64,000 nt of DNA from Tranzscheliella williamsii (GCA_023212725.1 JALBYF010000046.1:62001-126000); one strand, 5' to 3'; shown: positions 9,487-20,540, counted from the first letter of the stretch. Made by a program: numbers and translations. Notes: generated by a model not told the origin, from the sequence alone.

Positions 9487-11852
9487 CACAACGCCGGCGG
9501 GTATAGCTCGTTCAACGATGACTGAAAGACGGCCGACGCTCACTTGTATACCCCGTCTGTCCAGACGCGGAGCGGGTAATAAGCATGTTAGACCGCTACA
9601 GAAAGGGTTCTGAAAGGGCTAGTCATGCCACGATTCTGCGTGTCGGCCGTGGCCATGCAGCTTGTCCGGTGTGCATGCCATGACGCAGCTGTGCCTATTC
9701 ACGATTCCAAGCGGGTAAGAATAGCCTGATCGCGGTTGGTCCCACTTCGCATGAGTCTTTCGCTTTGCTGTGTATTGTCCAGTAGCTTGGTCTCTAAGGT
9801 ATCGGATCTGCCTGGCTACTTTGCTGATGGCTGCGCGGGTGCGAGGCAAACTAAGCAGGGTCCTGCGCCTGTCGGAGCGCGTCCGGCTCAGATGCTGAAC
9901 CTTAGACAATCAAATTCATACAACAGGGGTCTTTTCTGTCTCAGCGGAAGAACTGCTCTTAGGCTGAAGAGAAGCAACTCGGCTCGAACTCAACGTTTTT
10001 GCGTCAGTCTATCTCTCTGTCTGTACAGTCACTTTGGCTGTAATGGGGAATTGGTTCCTGGATGGCTCCCATGGCATCCTTGTTGCGCATTCGAATCGCA
10101 GAGAGAAGGCTCGATCACACTTGCTGAGAGGACACAAACAGCTTGCAAAGGGAGGTTGGGTCGCACGGTCATATCAAGTACTTACTAAGCACAGCAGCAC
10201 GGAGAGGCGCATGAGGCACATGCAACGATGAATCACGCTGCAACCACGTTCACGTGTCTTTAGACGGTGAGCGGCAACGATAAGTTCGTTCAACGCTTGA
10301 AAAGCGAGTTGCCGGCGATGGAAGGGATGCTGGCTAGTTATTGATCCGACCCATCCTCGATGCTGGTTCATCCTCGATGCTGTTTTCGGTTGATCCAGCC
10401 TATTTTCCCTAATAAGGGAGTTAGGCCCATCGCCAGGCGCAGCTCGGCTCAAGATCCGATGCCCGTTGTCAAACTTGCGAGCAACAACGATTCCATTTTC
10501 CCATTTCCCCTCTCACCGCCGCTTCGTCAACCTGCCTGACGCCGACACTGCTCGAACCATCTTCCTGCTCACGTTGGTTCGGTAAGATCCGAGCTTCACG
10601 CTTACGCAACAACCGGCCGTGCATCGCAATCTCTCGGCCACGCCCCGTTTCTGTGCAGGCCACAATACCAGTTCCGTCGAGTGACAAGAATCCGAGAGTT
10701 GGCTTGAAGGCTGAGGCGCACTTCGACTTAGGATCAGTCCAACGTTCTGCGCGTGTGGTTGTTATACATACGCACTTGCCAACGGCGAATATCCCCAATT
10801 TCACTTGGATGTTTTGTTCGGTGGAGAGCCACTCACACTGGAAAAAGGCCGAGCGCGGTGCATCGAGGTGCAGCCGTCTGCTTGCCCTATTGTAATTTCC
10901 GGTGCCTGAATAGGCAGGCGTCCACATCCACACTCTCTCTCTCGCCGACGCAAGCCACTCACAGTCCATCCAAGGGACAGCTTCATCGCAGGTACAGTCA
11001 AAGTACTCACAGACTTCGCAGCTACGGTCCGGGCAAACTTCGCTACCTAGTCGTGAGTGTTTCCCAGCCGACAAACAGACGCGCGGAATCACAGACCTGT
11101 AGTCACGAGTTGTTCCCATCCTTCGTCTGGTGGTGATCCGCCTCTTGCTGGTGCAAAGCTCCTCCTCATGCCCCACCGTGTTCGAGCCTTCTATCTTTCC
11201 CTTGCTCTTTTGACACCCCGCCTGAACCCTCTTACTTCGCTTGTGCTGTGATTGCGTCCTTCCTTTCCGCTGGACATGTCGCCGGTCCCCGTACCTTGAT
11301 GGATGCTAGTACAATTGAGCATGATCGGTCATGACGACTTTTCTTCTCTCCTCCATTCTGCATACAAGATAAGCATTCCTATCTTCCCCTCTTTGTATAA
11401 GCCCGTCGAAGAGTTCATACTTGCCTGGAACACACAACTCCAGCTAGCCATTGGCAGTGATTGAAGCGGCACTCAAGTCGGCTTCCTTCATTTCGCTTCC
11501 ATCCCGTCCCGTCACGGTGCGCTGCAGACTGCCTCGATCTGATCGCGCGGTAGACCTTCATCCCGTATTGTCTCCACCACTACGGCGCCACTCTTAGTCC
11601 ACTGCTCCGCAGAGCTCCACACTAGCCAGCGACAAGCCGTCTAGCTCCAATTTCTCCGCCGTCAGCCTCTCACGCCCAGTCAATGCGACATATCAGTTTG
11701 GTTGCAATCGTACCTTATCTTACGCCCAACTTGCGCCTTCGCAAATTGCTCGGCCCAAAAAGGCAGGTCTTAGAAGCCTTGACAGCAGCTATTGTTTCCC
11801 GCCGCACAACTCGCTAGCAAATCATTGCGATCGGCACCCGCAGTGGTAGGCC
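9487..11852. other. 2.4 kb gene-poor region upstream of the serine-rich gene
   Basis: No supported gene. The small open frames lack ATG starts in context, family motifs and codon bias. From about 10900 onward the + strand becomes pyrimidine-rich, with many TC/CT runs, like a long fungal leader. A TATAA at 11396-11400 lies about 450 bases before the ATG at 11853. A perfect-looking 17-base tandem pair occurs at 10352-10385. The region may hold a long regulatory promoter, a leader with spliced introns, or a non-coding RNA. Confidence 0.4.
10352..10385 (+). repeat. 17-base tandem duplication
   Basis: CATCCTCGATGCTGGTT at 10352-10368 is followed directly by CATCCTCGATGCTGTTT at 10369-10385, with one mismatch. 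It lies in the gene-poor region and outside any supported gene. Confidence 0.7.
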
Positions 11853-14800
11853 ATGCTCGTTGCACATCCGCCTGTACAGGTCTCTAGTAATCGGAGGAGA
11901 GGTTGGGTCATAGCCAGCGAGGATGAACCCCAGCACGCCCGACCGAACCGCTTCGATGCTAGACGGAGTGCCGCAGCTTGGAACAAAGGCAGAGGTCCAT
12001 CACAGGCATCCATACCTTCTCGTGCTTCTTCTCTAGAACCCACTCCCACAAACCCACCGGTATCTGATCCCACTGCATTCCCCTTGGCCGAGCAGAACAA
12101 AGCTGAAGAATCACTGCCGTCACCATCGGTTGCAATGCATCTGCAGCCAAGCTTACTGATGCCCGTCTCAACTTACCAACCCAGCAGCGCATCTGGCACC
12201 AGCACCGCCAGCGCAGGCTCAGTTGGTCAGCGCCGTCAGTCTCCGCCCCTTCTGGTACCTCCCAAACAGACGCATCGCAAGGTTCCCTCCCCCAACGGGC
12301 TCCCTCCTTCAGCATACAGCGACCACAAGAGGATGATGGCAGCTGCAGGAGTGGCAGGCCGGCTGCCATCTCCGCATTTGCAAGTTGTACAGTCCAAGAT
12401 CTCTCATCAATCGCATCAGTCGCAAGCATCATCATCTTCCGCCTCAGAGATCTCGCCATCATGCGCTTCAGGTTCGGGGTACCTCTCTGACCGTAGAGCG
12501 CAGAACTCAAGTCGCATAGATGGATCGTCGGATTCATACGCTTCGACCGCCGCTAGTTCCGTTGCCTCTGGGTCTGGTGAGTTGCTCCCTTCGGCCAAAG
12601 GCAAAGAGCCGGAACTGCAAAAACTAGACCAAGACGACAAAGTTTTCTTTGCCCCGCAGCCGACCAATCATCAGCACTCTGGCTTCAGGGGCAGTGACAA
12701 TCGACAGTACCGGGAGAATTCTCTTGACGGCAGCGACAGCAACACAAACGCAAATGAATGGCGTCGCAACAATCGTTCCTTCCTTCAAGCGGTAATCCCA
12801 ATGCCACCCGTCAGCGAGCGCTCTTCCACGCCAGATCCTGACGATGTACAGTCCACCGCATCTGAGTGCATGTCGGATGCTGAATCTGCAACTCAAAATA
12901 GTCACGACGTCCAGGGCAAGCGTAGCGATATGCGCATCGAGCTACCTCCTCCGCCGCCACACCTTCATTCCGCCTATCCGGCCATTTTGGTCGACTCTTC
13001 GCATGCAGGAGATGAAGGCTCAACTCGACAAAGGAGAAGGAGGAGTACCGTGTCAGCGCAAGAAAGCGCTGACGGCGAGGGAGATGACTGTGGGGAGGAC
13101 GACGACTCCAGCTGGCCTTCGACGCCGTCCACCACTCCTCTAGAGTTTTACTTCGCCAATGCAGACGTAAGGAGATCACAAGGCCGAAGCACCCATCAAA
13201 CCACCAAAGAGATTATCACAGCTGACCCCAACAGGCATGAGATGGGTCGACCTACAGTTGTGGTAACGAGCCCGAGCACCGCTTCAGAAGTTTCATCAGA
13301 CCAAAGATCCAGTACAGCATTTGGTCCTACGGTGGACGCGAGCCCGGTACCGCCTATTGAAACTGCTGCCACTTCTTCCTCGGTTGCTGAATTGCAAACT
13401 CCCAACAAGAACGTCATGAGCACGCCGGTGGACAAGCGAGTGCTCTCCTTCGAGGTGCGACCTCCCCCTGCGCTTCCTAAGCAGCCTGATGAGGTTTCCA
13501 TAGCAGCCACCCCGAAAGCGCACTCAAAGGCTTTTGGCTTCCTGGCTAAAATGAGCCCCCATCGTCCCTTGAACCGAAGCAGCGTCGATCTTGTCTTAGG
13601 AGCAACAACGCCGCGTATACCATCCCTTGAATATACTCGCTCTTCAGGAGAACAGCGAAGGTCGATCGAGCTCAAACCAATCCTCCTCGGCTCTTCAGCT
13701 GCTGCAATAAAGTCTGCTGATCCTGCAGATACGCCTACCGCCTCATCGCCAAATGCCTCGGACGTCAATCTGCCTGGCCATCAGCAGCGCAGGATTTCAG
13801 GGCGCTTCATTGTTCGACCTGGAGTAGTTCCTTACCACTCACGACGCAGCTCCGAAGTGTCGATCGGCTCCTCTTCAGCCTCACCTGAACTTGCGGCTCG
13901 TGATTCGCTAGACCTAACTAGCCTCGACCCTCGCTTCAGTCCAGCGTCGCATACTTCCACCACGCTTACCACGCCTTCTCCCGCTCTGAGCTCCAGTCAA
14001 AAGCCTTTCTCACCTAGACCGATCCCAGTTGATCCGGCCATGCACAATAGGAGAGGCCCGCGACCCGCTCAGCGGAAGCATGTGTTTGCGAGCTCGACGC
14101 CTGCGCTCCACCAGGATCTTGAACAAGACGATCGAGGGGACTGCGTTGGGGAAGAGCCACGTCCATCTGCTATTCGCCAACTGGTCGACTCGCACAAAGG
14201 TAGGATGCGCAAAGACGATGATACCATTGCAGAATGGATATCCGTCTCCGTGAGGGACTTGCCTACGACCGAACTCGTCTCCTACGGCAATGGAGGCACA
14301 GGCGAATACTCCAACCAAAGGCAGGACCGCGACAAAAGGGACAAGAAAGGCAAGCCATGGAGGTTTGGACGTTTTGCCGCATCCGAGGTGGTCCTGCCTG
14401 CAAAGGTCCGAACATCATCAGCCGCTGTTCCTTGCGCTCCAGCAGTGCCTAAGGCTAGCCGTCGCTCGTTCTCGATAATGCATCGTTCGTCACCTGCATC
14501 TGCACAGGGACACACCCGCAGCGTATCCAGCACTTCGGTGTATCGCGATACAGCTTTCCAGCCCAATCTTGGCTTTACCACTGCGAATCGGAACGCTGTC
14601 CTGCAGAATCTCTGCACAGCGAAGTCGGTTTCGGCCCTAGCTGCTAGCGCCGTCAGCATTGCCAGCAGCGGTAGACTGTCGGTACCCTCAACAGCAAATC
14701 TAGAGGAACACAAGTTAAAGGACAAGCAGCGAAGGAAGGCGGACGAGGCGCTTCGGAAGAAGCATGCAGCGCTGGCTCGAACGAAAACGACTCTCGCTCC

Positions 14801-16784
14801 CGTGGACTTGGCGACGCTTCGAGAACAGAATGCTTGTCTGATCATTTCGGAAGACAGACATTCTGAATATGAGATTAACCCGAACGTTGCAACCATCCAG
14901 TCAATGAAGCCCGAGACAGGACAATGGTCGTCTGGGTCCGTCGCTGTGGAAGGTGCATCCGCCGCCGAACCGCTCATTCCTGTTAGGCAATCCTTCCGCG
15001 ACTATGATGATGATGGGTCGGATCTATTCGAGTCGGATTCCGAGTCGGAGCACGGTTTGGTCTCCGATGAGGAAACGTCAGAAGTGCCGGTTCGGTTTGG
15101 ACAGCGGCCGCCGCAACCTGAGAAAAGCAACATCATATACAACGCCCGTCACAAGCACCAGGCGCTCTCATATCTCCATGTGGAGGGAAACCCTCGTAAC
15201 ACCGAGCGAGCCAAAGATACGCAGACCTCAACGGACTCTATCCCTTTCTCAGCTAATCTAGCCGAACTTTTCCGTGGCGAACTTGTGCAGCACAACAAGG
15301 AGATGCGACTCTGCATAGCTGCGCCACTCGAGACGAACGGAGCACGCATCCCGCGGACAGACAGGAGCATCTGGAAAGCGGTCAAAAAAGTCGATCTTGA
15401 CAATTCCAGCTGTGACGACGGCGGCTACCTGGAGTACAAGCAGCAGAAGCTTGCACGACAGCGACGGACCAAAGCAATGCAGCTCGAAGCAGAGGTATCG
15501 ACTGGCGTATTCGCCGGATTCGTTGGCAACAGGAGTCCCGGTAGGCTAGCCAAGAAAGGCAGCGTGGACTTGGCGAAGTCCAAAGTCGTCAGTGCAAGGG
15601 AGCGGGGCTCGCCGATCAAGCCAAACCAAATCCAGCAAGAACCTGAGGACGAAATGTTCATCTCAAAAGCGGACACGACCTCCTACGTCGTCCGTCGACT
15701 TGCTTCACTAGACGAGCGGGGCGGGTACACGCTCGACATTATTCAACGATCTGCCACAGGAAGCTGGGATGCACCTCAACATGCTCGCCATCCCAGTCGA
15801 CAATCATCGCGTGGGGAGACGCAAGAGACTGATAGCGCTCCCGCTGCCCACCTTGATCGTGCTTTCCCTTCGGCTTTGCTTTCCTCGGCCAAATGGAAGC
15901 AGACGGAACCGTCTTGTCGAGAAAGAGAAGGGACTCAGGCATCTGCTAGTTCCGAGGGCGGCGAGCGCCGCCGCACGACGCTCAGGATCCGGCAGGACGG
16001 ATCTGCGAGCTTGGATGCGTCGTTTGACGGATACGATGGTAGAACGTGGGTCTGGTCGGCCTGCTTTCAACTGCCCAAGCGGGATAGCCTATTGGGCATC
16101 AGTGGAATGGACCTGCAACTGCATGTCGATGACGGCGTGACTACCACCCAGCTCGCATCTTATGCAACAGAGTCGCTGCTCCGGAATGCTCTGGGACTGT
16201 TCAAGCCGAAAAGCAAGGCGAACGGCAAGAGCGAAAATGTTCCGATCCCTGCACGAGTTTGCACACCGCCGACGAACGTGGTCCCGCTGGCTCCGCGCGG
16301 ATTGGGTTATGGCCCCGGTTATGGTTATGGACCCGGTTATGGACCCGGTTACGGCGAGGTGGCACCTCGGAAGGGAATTCGGGGTGGACCGTTGCTCCGA
16401 CAGCAGAGCTCGGGCGGGGCTGCAGATCCGCCTGGGATGGCTGCTTTGAAGCATCGTGTTTGGCAGAACCGACGTGCTGCCGCCTTGCAGGACTCGGTGG
16501 TGCAGGTGAACAACAACGCAGTGAACAACGCTCGCTCCTCTCTGCAGATGGACGAAATACCGCGCAGACGAGGGACAAATCGCTGTGCACCTCAGTCGAA
16601 ACCCTGCGTGATTGCACCGCAACTAGCCTCGCCGCTCGAATCAGGTTCCACTACATTGGATGAAGCGACGCCGGTCATCCGCAAAAGGATGGGACAGCTG
16701 CAAGTGTCGCCGCAATGCGCGGACCACGACCTTGTCATTGTGACCCTTCTTGCTCTGCTCGGCATGGTCAAGCTCTCGAATTGA
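11853..16784 (+). CDS. Large serine-rich, mostly disordered protein
   Basis: A single-exon gene for 1643 residues. Most of it is low-complexity sequence rich in Ser, Pro, Thr, Arg and charged residues, with repeated SRRSSE/RRRS-type sites that would suit basophilic kinases, and acidic patches such as DYDDDGSDLFESDSESE. A short Gly-Tyr-Pro repeat (GYGPGYGYGPGYGPGYG) lies near residues 1487-1503. The parts that look most structured are around residues 1390-1455 (containing WVWSACFQLP and GMDLQLHVDDG) and the C-terminal ~30 residues, which end in a hydrophobic stretch (DLVIVTLLALLGMV). No catalytic domain or signal peptide is seen. It may be a regulatory scaffold, such as a polarity, cell-cycle or signalling protein, but I do not recognise it. 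Codon use is less GC-biased than in its neighbours. Confidence 0.8.
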   Translation: MLVAHPPVQVSSNRRRGWVIASEDEPQHARPNRFDARRSAAAWNKGRGPSQASIPSRASSLEPTPTNPPVSDPTAFPLAEQNKAEESLPSPSVAMHLQPSLLMPVSTYQPSSASGTSTASAGSVGQRRQSPPLLVPPKQTHRKVPSPNGLPPSAYSDHKRMMAAAGVAGRLPSPHLQVVQSKISHQSHQSQASSSSASEISPSCASGSGYLSDRRAQNSSRIDGSSDSYASTAASSVASGSGELLPSAKGKEPELQKLDQDDKVFFAPQPTNHQHSGFRGSDNRQYRENSLDGSDSNTNANEWRRNNRSFLQAVIPMPPVSERSSTPDPDDVQSTASECMSDAESATQNSHDVQGKRSDMRIELPPPPPHLHSAYPAILVDSSHAGDEGSTRQRRRRSTVSAQESADGEGDDCGEDDDSSWPSTPSTTPLEFYFANADVRRSQGRSTHQTTKEIITADPNRHEMGRPTVVVTSPSTASEVSSDQRSSTAFGPTVDASPVPPIETAATSSSVAELQTPNKNVMSTPVDKRVLSFEVRPPPALPKQPDEVSIAATPKAHSKAFGFLAKMSPHRPLNRSSVDLVLGATTPRIPSLEYTRSSGEQRRSIELKPILLGSSAAAIKSADPADTPTASSPNASDVNLPGHQQRRISGRFIVRPGVVPYHSRRSSEVSIGSSSASPELAARDSLDLTSLDPRFSPASHTSTTLTTPSPALSSSQKPFSPRPIPVDPAMHNRRGPRPAQRKHVFASSTPALHQDLEQDDRGDCVGEEPRPSAIRQLVDSHKGRMRKDDDTIAEWISVSVRDLPTTELVSYGNGGTGEYSNQRQDRDKRDKKGKPWRFGRFAASEVVLPAKVRTSSAAVPCAPAVPKASRRSFSIMHRSSPASAQGHTRSVSSTSVYRDTAFQPNLGFTTANRNAVLQNLCTAKSVSALAASAVSIASSGRLSVPSTANLEEHKLKDKQRRKADEALRKKHAALARTKTTLAPVDLATLREQNACLIISEDRHSEYEINPNVATIQSMKPETGQWSSGSVAVEGASAAEPLIPVRQSFRDYDDDGSDLFESDSESEHGLVSDEETSEVPVRFGQRPPQPEKSNIIYNARHKHQALSYLHVEGNPRNTERAKDTQTSTDSIPFSANLAELFRGELVQHNKEMRLCIAAPLETNGARIPRTDRSIWKAVKKVDLDNSSCDDGGYLEYKQQKLARQRRTKAMQLEAEVSTGVFAGFVGNRSPGRLAKKGSVDLAKSKVVSARERGSPIKPNQIQQEPEDEMFISKADTTSYVVRRLASLDERGGYTLDIIQRSATGSWDAPQHARHPSRQSSRGETQETDSAPAAHLDRAFPSALLSSAKWKQTEPSCREREGTQASASSEGGERRRTTLRIRQDGSASLDASFDGYDGRTWVWSACFQLPKRDSLLGISGMDLQLHVDDGVTTTQLASYATESLLRNALGLFKPKSKANGKSENVPIPARVCTPPTNVVPLAPRGLGYGPGYGYGPGYGPGYGEVAPRKGIRGGPLLRQQSSGGAADPPGMAALKHRVWQNRRAAALQDSVVQVNNNAVNNARSSLQMDEIPRRRGTNRCAPQSKPCVIAPQLASPLESGSTTLDEATPVIRKRMGQLQVSPQCADHDLVIVTLLALLGMVKLSN
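16309..16359 (+). repeat. Short GGTTATGGACCC-type coding repeat
   Basis: Tandem 6- and 12-base units of GGTTATGGACCC type encode alternating Gly-Tyr-Gly-Pro inside the serine-rich protein. Copy number is likely to vary between strains. Confidence 0.65.
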
Positions 16785-17696
16785 GTCCTATCCTTTCCTT
16801 CCCTATCAAGGGCGGTCGTTCTAGCCCATTGCTCTTGACGCTTCGGTCGCATACAACCCCTCCCCCGCCCACTTGGCTCGTTTTCGGATCTGACAGCTCA
16901 CCCGTTCGTCCTACACTGTATTCTTACTTGTCGCGCTGAAATCACCGCGGTGGCCACACGGCGCTTGCGCTGCTAATTGCATTCCCACGGCCGGTCATAG
17001 CAGTACCAAAGAGGAAACCCACAAGGATCAATGGCGTACGTCGAGCGCATCTCGCTTCAGACCGTAGCCATGGCCACATGGAGCGAGAGGTGGATCCGCT
17101 GCGGCCGCGTCTGCTGCCCAGGGGCTCAAACACTCGCACTAGACAAAGCAGGAGACAATACGATATGCGGCGGAGAAAGCAGGCTGCTCCCGCGCAGCGA
17201 AGCTGACAATAACAAATGAGCCTCGCGCTATCAGAGATCCGCAGCAGCGACCAAAGGCAATGAGCGAGGAGAAGCCAGATGAGGCGAATGAAGGCGCCAA
17301 GTGAGGTGCAACCACGTGACGCAGATCCGTTGCCGTAGTTGGAGTGTTGAGTGAGTGAGATGAGAAAATTCATCAAGAGGCAAATTCAGAAGTACGGATT
17401 TGTCATAAGTAGAGAGAGTTGTACGTGAGTATTCACCCCGTGACGGCTTAATTAAAGCATCGCCTCCTTTCCTCTTACCATTTCTCCAATTCTTCCTGGC
17501 AGGCGCGGCTTTGGCCCCTTCCTCAGGTCCACGGGCTCATAGCACCGCGACGATGACCAGCTCGGATTCACTTACTACCCTATCGTCTCCCATTGCGGTC
17601 GCTTTCCCGTAGTGCTGATCTCCTCCCCTCGGCCCGCCCTAGACATCAGCTCACGTCCTGCCTGCATCTCCTCATCTGCCCTCGCTGTTTCACACC
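16785..17696. other. Intergenic region before the acid phosphatase gene
   Basis: About 910 bases without a supported gene. An AT-rich TTAATTAA lies near 17449-17456, and the last ~240 bases are C/T-rich and form a likely leader of the phosphatase gene. Confidence 0.4.
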
Positions 17697-19196
17697 ATGG
17701 CGTCCACTTCATCTGATCGATCCGGTGCCGGCACTGGTATGGCAGTGGATCCTTTTGCGGCAGGCATCCCGATGGCCTCTGCCGTATCGGATGCTGGGGC
17801 AGGCGCAGCCGGACCCGGGCTCGGATGGAAGGATCCGCCAGAAGGTCTCGAGCTCGCCCAAGTTCATTATCTGGTACGCCACGGCGAACGCACTCCGGTC
17901 CGCACCCGACTCACCCATCTGTTTCCCGAGCACTGGAACCTCTGCCGCGCTGGTCGCGACTTTGACGCCACCGTTCTCCAACTCGCTCCTGGCCGAGACG
18001 TCTCAATACCACCCTTCCAAGTCGGGCAGGTCTCGCCCGGCAAGACGACCACGGCTTACAGTGACACCATGCGCATGCGACGGGGGGTCGAGACAGATTC
18101 CGTCCGTCCCGGCAGCACCCCTAGTAGCGCAGAGAGCGAGTGTCTTTTGGGTGAGCTTACCGACCTCGGTCGTATCTCCACCCTGCGATTCGGTCAAGAG
18201 CTACGCGGCCTTTACGTGGACCGCCTCGGATTTTTACCTCAGCGCTTCACCAACGATGACCGCGACTCGCTCTACTTCCGCAGCACCAACATGAGCAGGA
18301 CCATCGAGAGTCTCGAGCAGGTCATCCGTGGTCTCCATTCCAACGCAGCGCCAACCCGTTCAGAAGCCCCCTTTGTGCCCACTGTCCTGATCCGGAACGG
18401 CACCGATGAGAATCTCCTGCCGAATACGTTTGGCTGTCCACGCCTGCGCAATCTTGACAAGCACTTTGCCGATGCTACCGCCCGTAGTCTCAATCCGTCG
18501 CTGGAAGAGCTGGACAGTAAACTCGAGCCCATTCTTGGCTTCAAGCCACGCGTCGACAGTCATCCTCGACTCAACGGCGTTGTTGACACCGTCAAGGCGG
18601 CGCAGGCCCACGCCTTCCCGATACCAGCCGAGCTCACTGAATCTACCACCCTACGCAAATTTGAGGCTGCAGTTGTAGCCGAGTGGTTCTCAGGATACCA
18701 GAGCCCCGATCCCGAAAAGAGGCTCGAATTCCGTCGTCTTGCCATGGGCCGTCTGGTCAATGACCTCGCGGCGCGCATGTCGTCGCGGTCCGAGCGTGGA
18801 GGGAAAGATCCGCTCAAACTGGCCGTCTATGCCACCCACGACACTTCTCTTGCCGGAGTGCTGAATACCCTTGATTGCTTTGATGGACGCTGGCCAGTCT
18901 TTACCGCCTCGATGGGCTTTGAGCTCTTTCGCCACGCGGCTACGCCCTCTATCTTTCGCAGGCTGCAAAGTCTGATCACCGGTCAGCCTGCGCAGCAGCA
19001 CTACGTTCGCGTCCGGTATGGCGACCGCGACATGAAGCTTCCGGCCTGTGCGCCCAAAGGCAAGCACCACGACGGACATCCGGAACTCTGCACCCTGGAC
19101 GCCTTTATGGACATTGCCAAATCGCTGCGGCATCCACGCGGCTGGAGCTGGGAGCAACAGTGCTCTGTCGGCCTCGGACCGCGGTCGTCCAAGTGA
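17697..19196 (+). CDS. Histidine acid phosphatase family protein (ACP6/PXYLP1-like)
   Basis: A single-exon gene for 499 residues. The catalytic motif RHGERTP starts at Arg61, with His62 as the phosphate-accepting residue. The second motif is ATHDTSL with His381-Asp382, the proton donor pair. LFPEHWNLC after the first motif and YFRSTNMSRTIESLEQ in the middle are typical of eukaryotic branch-2 histidine phosphatases such as lysophosphatidate phosphatase ACP6. No signal peptide is seen at the N-terminus (Ser/Ala/Gly-rich, MASTSSDRSG), so unlike secreted phytases it is probably intracellular or mitochondrial. Substrate is unknown; a lipid phosphate is a reasonable guess from the ACP6 resemblance. 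Confidence 0.87.
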   Translation: MASTSSDRSGAGTGMAVDPFAAGIPMASAVSDAGAGAAGPGLGWKDPPEGLELAQVHYLVRHGERTPVRTRLTHLFPEHWNLCRAGRDFDATVLQLAPGRDVSIPPFQVGQVSPGKTTTAYSDTMRMRRGVETDSVRPGSTPSSAESECLLGELTDLGRISTLRFGQELRGLYVDRLGFLPQRFTNDDRDSLYFRSTNMSRTIESLEQVIRGLHSNAAPTRSEAPFVPTVLIRNGTDENLLPNTFGCPRLRNLDKHFADATARSLNPSLEELDSKLEPILGFKPRVDSHPRLNGVVDTVKAAQAHAFPIPAELTESTTLRKFEAAVVAEWFSGYQSPDPEKRLEFRRLAMGRLVNDLAARMSSRSERGGKDPLKLAVYATHDTSLAGVLNTLDCFDGRWPVFTASMGFELFRHAATPSIFRRLQSLITGQPAQQHYVRVRYGDRDMKLPACAPKGKHHDGHPELCTLDAFMDIAKSLRHPRGWSWEQQCSVGLGPRSSK

Positions 19197-20051
19197 GCGG
19201 CTTCTGCCCCGACTCTGCCGAACAAGCTCCTTCTGCAGCATACCCGCCTTTCCATCCTTCTTGCGCCAGTCTTGGGATCTCGAGTCACCTTATCTAACCC
19301 AGCATCCTTTGTCCCCACCAGCATTCGCACCGTTGTTCCTGTATCAAGTTGGGATGTTTACTAGCCTGTCCTTGCCGGTAGGCCAGCCCGCACGCCCCGC
19401 ACCGGCCTAGCTTGACCGTGTCCGGCGACCGCCCTGACCGTCTGTGCCTCTTTGCTGCCTTTTCGTTTCGTCTCTGTTCCCCGATCGCGCGTCTCGGTCG
19501 CTGCTCCCCCTCTTCCCACTGCCATCCCCCGTCCTCGTATGGACAGCCCATTAATCGATGTCTCCCCGCTTTCCTACGGGGAGACATTTTCATGCCGGGC
19601 ATACATCAACCTTCCGCGTCCCGCCTGACTAATTACCAGGCCGGGGCCGGAGCCACAGGAGAGAGCCGATTCACTTTGCCGTCTTGTTCCGCAGCGCATC
19701 CTCGGAAAGGCGGCCATTCTCGCGCTCTTATATCCCCTCCTTCCCTCCCCTCCGCCTGTCCGCTCGCACGTAATGTATCCTTGCCGTCCACGACGCTCGT
19801 TCGTCCCCCGTCTGTGCCCGCCGTTCGCGCCGCCGGCTCTCAGCACAGTGCTCGCTTCGCCACATGCTCCGGCCAGCCTCACAGTCGCTGGTGAAAGTTG
19901 GTCCATCTTAATACCTGTTAGAGTGAACGAGGTTAGGTTTGTTAGAGCGGATGAGTGGGGCACGCCGACGTGGAGGGCGGCTGGCTGATGAAGCGGAAGT
20001 GGGCAGGGAAGGGTATCTTCGCGGCCACGACCTCGACCTGGGAAGCTGGAG
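19197..20051. other. Intergenic region before SPC1
   Basis: About 855 bases. The stretch to about 19880 is strongly C/T-rich; short open frames in it are a by-product of that composition. A small AT-richer part at 19890-19950 may be the SPC1 promoter. No motif is clear. Confidence 0.35.
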
Positions 20052-20540
20052 ATGACGGACGCGATGGAAGCGGTGCGGCGCTTCTTGGATGGCAAGATAG
20101 TAAGTAGGCTGTGTGGTGCGGCTGCGAGCCGGAGCTGACGCTGGGCGCGATGCAGGACTTTGAGGGGCAGCGGCTTGCGGACCGGCTGATGCAGGAGATG
20201 CTTGTGGGTGGTGCGGTGGTGGCGTTTGGCGCGGGCTATGTCGCGCAGGATCTCCAGCTGTGCATGCTGCTCGTCGCCGCCACCTTCGTCCTGACCGCGC
20301 TGGTAAGTCTACGCCGCACCCCCGTCCTGGCGCCCGCGCTCACCCGTCCCCCCCCCCGCAACATCCCCCCAGCTCACCGTCCCCGCCTGGCCCTTCTACA
20401 ACAAGCACCACGTCCAGTGGCTCCCCGCGACACCCCCCGCCCTCGACAGCACACCCCCCGCCCTCGACAGCACGCCCCCCGCCCACCCCCGCAAGCGGGT
20501 CACCACCATCAAGACACAGATCGCTTCCGAGATCCAGTAG
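20052..20540 (+). CDS. SPC1: Signal peptidase complex subunit 1
   Basis: Three exons, 20052-20099, 20156-20302 and 20373-20540, all joined in phase 0, give 120 residues. The introns are 56 and 70 bases. Exon 1 (MTDAMEAVRRFLDGKI) plus exon 2 (DFEGQRLADRLM) match the start of SPC12/SPCS1 proteins. Two closely spaced transmembrane helices follow (about residues 33-50 and 54-72), then the family's PAWPFYNKHHVQWLP. The subunit sits in the ER membrane with the signal peptidase that cleaves secretory leaders. The C-terminus is unusual: two and a half copies of a seven-residue TPPALDS repeat lie between the conserved core and a basic end (HPRKRVTT). The small exons make this gene easy to miss. Confidence 0.88.
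20430..20480 (+). repeat. 21-base tandem repeat inside SPC1
   Basis: The unit ACACCCCCCGCCCTCGACAGC occurs twice, followed by a partial third copy, and encodes TPPALDS-TPPALDS-TPPA in the cytosolic tail of the SPC1 protein. Confidence 0.75.

Noticed and set aside
10469..11176. 235-codon minus-strand open frame
   Set aside because: Begins with GTG, no family motif, and lies in pyrimidine-rich leader-like DNA. Kept as a gene-poor region.
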